DNA of 64,000 nucleotides, taken from assembly GCF_026210795.1 (NCBI RefSeq), contig NC_089451.1, positions 3,456,001 to 3,520,000 on the forward strand, given 5' to 3'. The position numbers and the translations under genes were made by a program. Source of the stretch: Rhizophagus irregularis (lineage: Eukaryota > Glomeromycota > Glomeromycetes > Glomerales > Glomeraceae). Positions 57,994 to 64,000 of the stretch are shown here, in pieces. A model generated the notes under the pieces. The model was not told the origin of the DNA. It did not search any database and saw only the letters and a program-made list of their open reading frames with translations. The stretch's first letter is position 1, and the number at the start of each line of letters is the position of its first letter.

Positions 57994-59259
57994 TTAATCA
58001 GTGTTCCTAGTGTTCCTGCCACTAAATTTTACACCAAATAAAGTAAACCGTTTCTTTTGAGATGTAACATATTTATTTCTATTTTTCGTTCTACCATGGC
58101 AAGCGACATTTGTTTCTACAAGGGTTTCTTCAGTTTTAGATTCATTATGATAAAACCAAGTATTCGATAAACGATGTTGTTCTGAAGTGTCTTGTTCTGT
58201 GGCAAAATTTAAAATAGTAATTTCTTTTTCTAAATCGATTGAAGGTAAATTCGAATTCTCTAAATAAATTTTGATTTTTAATTTATGTCGAATATTAATC
58301 ATTTCATTGTTCACAGAACAATTTAATTTTCTACCTAAATTAGTTTTTGTTAAATTTAATCTCATTTTAAAAAAATAATAATCATCATCATTATTTGTCT
58401 TTAATTTTTTAGCCTGTTCACCAAATGCTGTATCAGTTACTACGAAACCTCCAATTTTTTTCGATTTATCATTGATCTTGAGTTCATGATATTCTTTAAT
58501 TCTAACACAAATTTTTTTAATTTTAACTTTATCCAAATCATTAATAAAAAATTTCATTGGAATATTAATCGTATCTTTATAATTGAACATAGTTTTCTCC
58601 AATTCAACATCATAACGAATATCATCATTAGAATCTACCCATCTAAAAGGTCTATCAAAAGTATTTAAACTCTCCAAACTTTGCCATCTTTGAATTCTAC
58701 ACCAAATATCAACAATTTTCTTTTGATTTAATTGTAATTTAAAAATATTTATTGGACGAAATATTTCCGCACGTAAACCATAAGTAATATGACCTACTTC
58801 AGTTCCATTACCTGCAACACCACCAGCAATTTTTTCACCATAACTTTTAACATTAAGGGAAGTTATTGTAGAAGGTAAATTATCCGGTAAATGAAATTCA
58901 AAAAGTAAATCTAAAGTAGAAAGTTCTTCATAATTATTGTTTTTAGACTTCCATATTATTTTCGATTGTTTATATATAATTTTTTCATCATTAATAATAT
59001 TATTATTTTCTTTCCAAGAAATGGATTGTTTACCTTCGAAAATTAATTCAATTTTATTAGTGTATAATGGAGAGTTTACCGGATAACATAAGTGAAAGGA
59101 ACCTCTTATAGTTGAATTTTCTATGCCATAAAAACCATGTTGAAAATTTGTTGGATTTGGAGATTTAAAGTAAGCTTTCGTACTACAACGATTATAACCC
59201 CAACTTGGATTATATAAAAGAGTAAAATCGTTTGAAACGTTTGGTATAGACGTCGCCAT
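57994..59259 (-). CDS. Arrestin-like protein 2, 421 aa
   Basis: Single exon, paralogue of the neighbours. HGFYGIENSTIRGSFHLCYP (41-60), TNKIELIFEGKQSISW (67-82), LDLLFEFHLPDNLPST (116-131), HITYGLRAEIFRP (157-169) form the N-terminal arrestin half; FNYKDTINIPMKFFIN and KIKKICVRIKEYHEL the second half. Differs from gene 1 by a glycine-rich insert (GEKIAGGVAGNGTEVG, 141-156) and a longer basic tail (HGRTKNRNKYVTSQKKRFTL near 390-409) that ends GRNTRNTD. No PPxY. The tail could bind membrane or serve as a sorting or nuclear signal (inference). Confidence 0.82.
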   Translation of the reverse strand: MATSIPNVSNDFTLLYNPSWGYNRCSTKAYFKSPNPTNFQHGFYGIENSTIRGSFHLCYPVNSPLYTNKIELIFEGKQSISWKENNNIINDEKIIYKQSKIIWKSKNNNYEELSTLDLLFEFHLPDNLPSTITSLNVKSYGEKIAGGVAGNGTEVGHITYGLRAEIFRPINIFKLQLNQKKIVDIWCRIQRWQSLESLNTFDRPFRWVDSNDDIRYDVELEKTMFNYKDTINIPMKFFINDLDKVKIKKICVRIKEYHELKINDKSKKIGGFVVTDTAFGEQAKKLKTNNDDDYYFFKMRLNLTKTNLGRKLNCSVNNEMINIRHKLKIKIYLENSNLPSIDLEKEITILNFATEQDTSEQHRLSNTWFYHNESKTEETLVETNVACHGRTKNRNKYVTSQKKRFTLFGVKFSGRNTRNTD

Positions 59260-59563
59260 AATAAAAGATGAGAATTAACCGAGAGAGAGATAGGTTATTT
59301 ATTCTAGTATTTATAAGGAAAAGAATTTAGCTTAACCTATTCCTATAATATATTATTGGATGATTGCGATACATTGAATGAGTACTTAAATAGAAATGAC
59401 CTGACCATTGTTACCCTTTTTTCTCAATTCAATAAAAATATATATGGAATTTCATTTATTCATTAATAAATACCAAGAACACAAAAAAAATAAATATAGT
59501 TATAGATAATCCATTATTTAAATATTATTTAAAAATTTTGCATACAATCAATATGTTTAACAA
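59260..59563. other. Spacer between arrestin genes 2 and 3
   Basis: Promoter of gene 2 including GAGAGAGAGA (59281-59290 region) and the TATA-like site listed separately. Confidence 0.5.
59308..59315 (-). promoter_or_regulatory. TATA-like box of arrestin gene 2
   Basis: TATAAATA on the minus strand, 49-56 bp upstream of the ATG at 59259, followed by an AG-rich leader (CTCTCTCTC on the minus strand). Confidence 0.45.
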
Positions 59564-60592
59564 TCACCATGTCTCATATTCACATTCTTCTACATCTGAC
59601 TCTATAACATTTATATCATTATTAATAGCACTAACAATATCAATTACCTTTTCAAATATTCTAATTTTTCTTCTACCTTTTAAGGATATATCGATATTAA
59701 CTTGATGCCAAATATTAATTAGATCAGTTTTAACGCTATTATGAATTCTTTTTCCATATAAACATAATTTACAATTAATTAAATATTTAATATTGTTATT
59801 ATTATTTTCAATACGAGAAATTTTTTCCTTATTAATAACTTTTTTAAATAATACATTTTTTATCAAATGAGTTTTATTTCCTACTTTTAATAAGTAATTT
59901 TCTTTTAAACTAATTTGAATTTTCTTAATATTTTTTAGAATCCCTTTTTCAATACTTAAAGGTAAATTTATGATATTATTATAATTTTGATCGAATTTTG
60001 TCTTATCGAATAAAATGGAATATTCATAATTATCAAGTTTTTTCGTTAATATAACTGAGTTTTGATTTTCAATCTCCTTTTGTTGAACATATTTTGTTAT
60101 TGGACATTCTATTTCAACAATTTTCTTTGATTTTTTTAATAAATTCTTTGGTTTCGTAATTATTGCTTTTATAGAATAATAAATTCTCGCTTTACTAAGA
60201 TGATTTGTTAATTTAGAAGGAATTGATAAAATACTAGAAGGAATATTTTCAGGTATCATAAATTCAAAAGGTAAATCTGAATAACTTAGAAGATGATTTT
60301 CTTCTTCATTATAAACGCAAGATGAATATTCAAAATATTTGGTTTCAGCATAATTTATTTTATCCCCTTCATTCCATTGTACCATACCAATTCCACTAAA
60401 TATAATATCTATTTTTTCAACTTTTAATGGAGAATTTGTTGGATAACGAACGTGAAATGTACCATTTATTCTTGATTGTTGAATACCCAAACAACCTTGT
60501 TGTTTATATGTAAAATATAATTTATTATTATTATAATCATAATAATCATCTTCTGATGTTTGTTTTGACAATAAATACGTATAATCCTCCAT
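59564..60592 (-). CDS. Arrestin-like protein 3, 342 aa
   Basis: Single exon. Shorter N-terminus, then QQGCLGIQQSRINGTFHVRY (31-50), KIDIIFSGIGMVQWNEG (60-76), SDLPFEFMIPENIPSSIL (105-122), ARIYYSIKAIITKPKNLL (135-152), and C-terminal sandwich elements LPLSIEKGILKNIKKIQISL and INIWHQVNIDISL. Asparagine- and lysine-rich, acidic end (NVIESDVEECEYETW). No PPxY. The shared GIQQS-I-G-F/L-RYP-NSPL core shows common ancestry with genes 1 and 2 by local duplication. Confidence 0.82.
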   Translation of the reverse strand: MEDYTYLLSKQTSEDDYYDYNNNKLYFTYKQQGCLGIQQSRINGTFHVRYPTNSPLKVEKIDIIFSGIGMVQWNEGDKINYAETKYFEYSSCVYNEEENHLLSYSDLPFEFMIPENIPSSILSIPSKLTNHLSKARIYYSIKAIITKPKNLLKKSKKIVEIECPITKYVQQKEIENQNSVILTKKLDNYEYSILFDKTKFDQNYNNIINLPLSIEKGILKNIKKIQISLKENYLLKVGNKTHLIKNVLFKKVINKEKISRIENNNNNIKYLINCKLCLYGKRIHNSVKTDLINIWHQVNIDISLKGRRKIRIFEKVIDIVSAINNDINVIESDVEECEYETW

Positions 60593-60841
60593 TGGTTAAA
60601 TGAAAAGAGAAAAGAAAGGTGAATTTTTATAAACCTTCAATGTAAAGAATAAAGAAATTGGATAAAATTTTTTTTTTTTAATAATAAACCTTTAATATAG
60701 ATATTGGATATTGGATAAATATAAACAATTTCTTATCAGATAAGATATCAATTAAATGTAACAAATACAATAGCGGGAATAATTCAAAAAAGTAAACACG
60801 TACTGCACGTGATATAATTGAATAATAATACAAAGAATAGT
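60593..60841. other. Spacer between arrestin gene 3 and the DMAC1-like gene
   Basis: Contains TATAAAAA (minus, 60624-60631), 32-39 bp before the arrestin 3 ATG, a plausible TATA box. Confidence 0.45.
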
Positions 60842-61179
60842 TTAATTTAAAAGTCGAAAAACCCCGACTTGCATAAATCCTAATTACAAAGAAAACAAAG
60901 AAATAAATTACAAAGCAGGATGATTATTAATAATTATATGTGAAAGTCGGATAAATAATTACCTATTCCAACGAGAGTTAATCCAAATCTATATCCTCTG
61001 CTCAATTTAGGTTTATGAACAAAAGAATGATATAATGTATAAGTACCTAATCCCATAAATGTTGCTACACCGATTAAACGACATGATAAACAATCTTTAT
61101 ACTCTTTTCGTTGATTTTGTAATGTAGTTTCATCTTTAATATCATTAGTAAGCACGCTAGATTTCTTTTCTGATGGCAT
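60842..61179 (-). CDS. DMAC1/DMO2-like small mitochondrial membrane protein, 84 aa
   Basis: Exons 60963-61179 and 60842-60879 (minus), intron GTAATT...TAATTAG of 83 bp in phase 1. Without splicing the frame ends in unrelated GNYLSDFHI; with it the second membrane segment completes as FGLTLVGIGFMQVGVFRLL and the protein ends RLLN. Residues 28-54 carry KDCLSCR followed by a hydrophobic GVATFMGLGTYTL segment; two predicted membrane spans (35-54, 65-83). The CxxC-plus-two-spans layout is that of the DUF4536 family, which includes human DMAC1 (complex I distal arm assembly) and yeast DMO2. Likely mitochondrial inner membrane. Assigned by motif, not by search. Confidence 0.75.
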
Positions 61180-62930
61180 TTTGTTAAATTTAAATTATCT
61201 GCGTAAAAAAATTTCAATCAAAATTTCATAGAGATCGATTTTATACTAAATAAGTACTTTTAAAGTGAATATAAATATCTAAATTTTGATAATCTCAATT
61301 TTCAATGCCTACATATTATGTCCTACCTAATTTGTAAACTTGAGAATTTTCTATTTTATCCGAATTCGAAAATTACCGTGATTTAATATCAATTATGTTC
61401 AATTAAATAAAATGTTCTATTTAGAAAAAAAAAATTTTTTTTTTTGAACATTTATTTATTTATTGTAACAATCATATGATAACTAGATTACATAAAATGA
61501 GTCAGATACGACTAGTCATACGTTAAATTCGAAAAGAATTCTTTAAAGAAGATAACTTAACGTTGAGATAATGATGTTTATACTACATATCCCACTAACA
61601 TTGACGTTCCTTTTAACAGTCACGGGACGAAGACTTACATAATAAAAATAAATTACGTTCACTCTTTCATTTTCTATAAAAAATGTGTATTCCATTTTCT
61701 TAAATACAATCTTATCTTTATATTTACAAAAGGTTATTCAAAAACTCCAAAGTTCCAAGTAGAAAGCGAAATTCATAACAATTCGTAACAATGCTATATA
61801 TATGCTAGTAACAACGGTAAAAGTCTAGTAGTGGAGGTACTGTAGGTGAATTTTAAGTCTTACACGTTTTTAAAAGGCTTAAAATACTATACGAAAAAAT
61901 TCTCACATAGGTACGTGTTGCAATTGTTGTGTGTTACCCAAAAAAATTAGTACGTTTTTACGTTTTCCGCAAATAAACCAATTAATGTATTGAGAACTAT
62001 GGATATTGTTATTACGTAATCCTCTTAAAGGTGGCAATTATTCATAAGAAGCTCATATTTCTTCAAGATGATACCGTACTGAGCCTTACATATTTGCTAG
62101 GCGGCTCGCCCATTTATTGACCAGTAACAGATGGTAATCGTTATGGCAACAATTAGAACATTGTTCAATGCCAATAGAAAATTCAGATATTCATACTTAA
62201 AGAGATTTAGAAATTTTATGATTTAATTCTCCTATGTTTGTCACTTGTTTGCCGCAAACTTTTTTACGTGAACACGACTATGTAATTCGTGGAAATAATA
62301 GAGATAATGAAAATAGTTTGTACCTATTGTTGTTCTTTAATTGGTAATTTCATATATATTATTGATTACTTTAAATAGCCAAAATTTCAAAATTTAACTA
62401 GTTTTCGATCGGTTAATTTATTCACCGATCGCTTGGCAGCTATCTCGATAAATTTTGTGAAAATTTATATGCATTGAAACATATTACTTCCTTTTAGGAA
62501 TTTAAAATAATATGGTTTGACAAGGAGATAAAAATTATTTGATGTACATAAATGGATTCCAATACATTCAGTTGGATAAAAATCATTGGTAAGTAAAGAC
62601 ATTTTTTTTTGCCCATCATTATTAACCAATATAATAGGTCGAGATAACATGTACTGAAGAGATGTCGCAGTTCTGCAGCAAAGTGTAATTAACATGTAAT
62701 AGTATTTAGAAATGAACCATTTTACCGCTTAGTTACTAACGGTAGGATAGCGTGACCTTTACAGATTTACCTTATACAGTATATATTAACTAATATTGAA
62801 ATATTATCAAGGAGTGATTTTGAAAAAATTTCACTTCAATTCATATGTCCGCAAAAATTCTTCCTAAAGATTCGTATTGAAATCATGAATGATGCAAATA
62901 ATCATGTAACTATATACAGTAATGCAGTGA

Positions 62931-62987
62931 TGTGCATTGGAAGGTTGGAATTAGAAGAATTGGAAGATTCCAATCTTCCAATGCACA
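62931..62987. repeat. Hairpin, 21-bp arms
   Basis: TGTGCATTGGAAGGTTGGAAT and ATTCCAATCTTCCAATGCACA pair with one mismatch across a 15-base loop. Both overlapping ORFs on the two strands are shadows of this palindrome. Possibly one end of a small inverted-repeat element: TGCACC/GTGCAT words recur at 63310-63360. Confidence 0.5.
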
Positions 62988-63885
62988 TAACTGCCTCTAT
63001 AAGTGCACACCCCTCTTTATATGCATACCATAGCTTGGTCCCAAGCCTGGGACTTAGAGTCCCTCTATTTTCTGCACGTGCAAGCAATCCAATAAATGCA
63101 TTCCCGTATAATGTTGTCGATAGAACGTTAAATTTTTTTTAAAAAAAATTTTAAAGTAGAAAAATTAATCTAATTTAAATAAATTTGTAATGGCCATTAA
63201 AAATTGTATTTCATAAAATATGTTGGTTTCTTTTGATTTAAAGTATATTAGAAAGTACTTTGAGTTTAAGAAAACTTTGAATCTATTTTTCTTCACGCCC
63301 TTTCTAAGTGCATGACTGCATGTGCAATATTGTGCATAGTTGCAGGTGTTACTGCACCCTAAACATAGCTTTAAATAAATGACTTAAAATATTTAATTTT
63401 GAGATTAAATAATAGCAGCATTCGAACTTTATTAGATAGAAGGATATATATATATATATATGAGTGTTCAAACTTCAAAGTCTTTTTTTAATACAGGTAT
63501 TTTTAGCATGATCACGAAATTTTGACCAATCAAAGCATTACTTAAAAACTTAAAAACTTATGCAACAGAGATTAAATAATCTAATTTTTGTAATTATTAT
63601 TTTTTATTGATTATGTCTTATAAATAATTTTTGTTCTAACATTACTACTTCTTACTTTCGAAATAAATAAAAAAAATCGAAATTAAAAAAGTATATTACA
63701 CGAAAATAAGAATGAAAAAAAGAAAGAAAAGAAAACAAATATATTACAAGGTTCCCATTAAATAATGTGAACCATTGAAAGATATTTAAAATATAATAAA
63801 ATTAAAAAAAAAAGATAATAAAAGTGAGGTATTATAAAATAAATCGCAAAATTTAGTAAATATTTAACAAAGAAAATTATCCACC

Positions 63886-63965
63886 GAAAAAAAAAGCCTA
63901 AAAAATGCCTCAAAAAAAAGCCTGAAAAAAAGCCTCAAAAAAAAGGCCTAAAAAATGTCCAAAAA
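63886..63965. repeat. AAAAAGCCT minisatellite
   Basis: Six imperfect units of A5-8 followed by GCCT or GTCC (AAAAAGCCT, AAAAATGCCT, AAAAAAAAGCCTG, and so on), running to the window's end region. Confidence 0.7.
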
Positions 63966-64000
63966 ATTATAATTTTGTCTTTTTAATTTCTAACTCTGAT

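Larger units (their letters stand above)
61180..64000. other. Terminal intergenic region, only small repeats
   Basis: No supportable gene. The minus frame at 62465-62695 has a mild coding look (MLSRPIILVNNDGQKKMSLL) but no partner exons. Contains a 57-bp hairpin at 62931-62987 and an AAAAAGCCT-type minisatellite at the right edge. TATATATATATATA at 63449-63462. Confidence 0.4.

Noticed and set aside
62885-63142. Overlapping frames on both strands near the hairpin
   Set aside because: Explained by the 21-bp inverted repeat; peptides such as CIGRLE appear on both strands for that reason.
1-64000. tRNA, rRNA genes and CRISPR arrays
   Set aside because: Scanned by eye for T-loop (GGTTCGA-type) plus acceptor pairing, rRNA cores and spaced repeats; none convincing.

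Overview
The window reads as nuclear DNA of a filamentous fungus, most likely an arbuscular mycorrhizal fungus of the Rhizophagus/Glomus type. The basis is: very AT-rich sequence, genes cut by many short GT-AG introns (about 50-110 bp), a TKL-like kinase with the CxxC...CxxC leader typical of the huge Glomeromycotina kinase families, tandem arrestin-fold genes, Crinkler-family relics, relics of other multicopy families of these fungi, a stretch of degenerate CCCTAA (TTAGGG) repeats, and many small non-autonomous transposons. No database search was run; family names come from motifs and memory.

Layout. 1-15 kb: mostly gene-poor, with a broken C-terminal coding relic at the left edge, two tiny minus-strand genes for signal-peptide proteins (3.8 and 9.4-9.9 kb) whose mature parts share an acidic PDP-W motif, a tandem array of ~320-bp LTR-like units (4.9-6.1 kb), and three small inverted-repeat elements, two of them with 8-bp target duplications. 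15-17 kb: a cysteine-rich secreted-protein gene split between two frames, then an intact three-exon kinase. 18-28.5 kb: inverted-repeat elements, broken multicopy-gene relics and an extremely AT-rich block. 28.5-31 kb: telomere-like repeats beside a serine/arginine-rich Myb/SANT-like relic and a fossil Crinkler gene. 33-47 kb: a local 218-bp tandem duplication, one intact beta-sandwich protein gene (36.5 kb), further multicopy-family relics, a second Crinkler fossil and a pogo-like MITE. 47.9-61.2 kb is the gene-dense end: a small secreted basic protein, a secreted alpha/beta hydrolase, a cytochrome P450 in about 16 exons, three tandem arrestin-like genes and a DMAC1-like mitochondrial membrane protein. 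From 61.2 kb to the end I see only small repeats.

How it fits together: intact genes sit in two islands (15.5-17.1 and 47.9-61.2 kb) plus isolated genes; the rest is filled by decayed multicopy families and short DNA-transposon derivatives. Four or five products carry signal peptides (3.8, 9.4, 15.0, 47.9 and 48.9 kb), which in a root symbiont makes them candidate secreted signals or surface and wall proteins. The P450 gene shows the most unusual structure: a GC-AG intron with perfect GCAAGT donor, a 7-nt microexon, a possible 12-nt microexon and a foldback element inside one intron.
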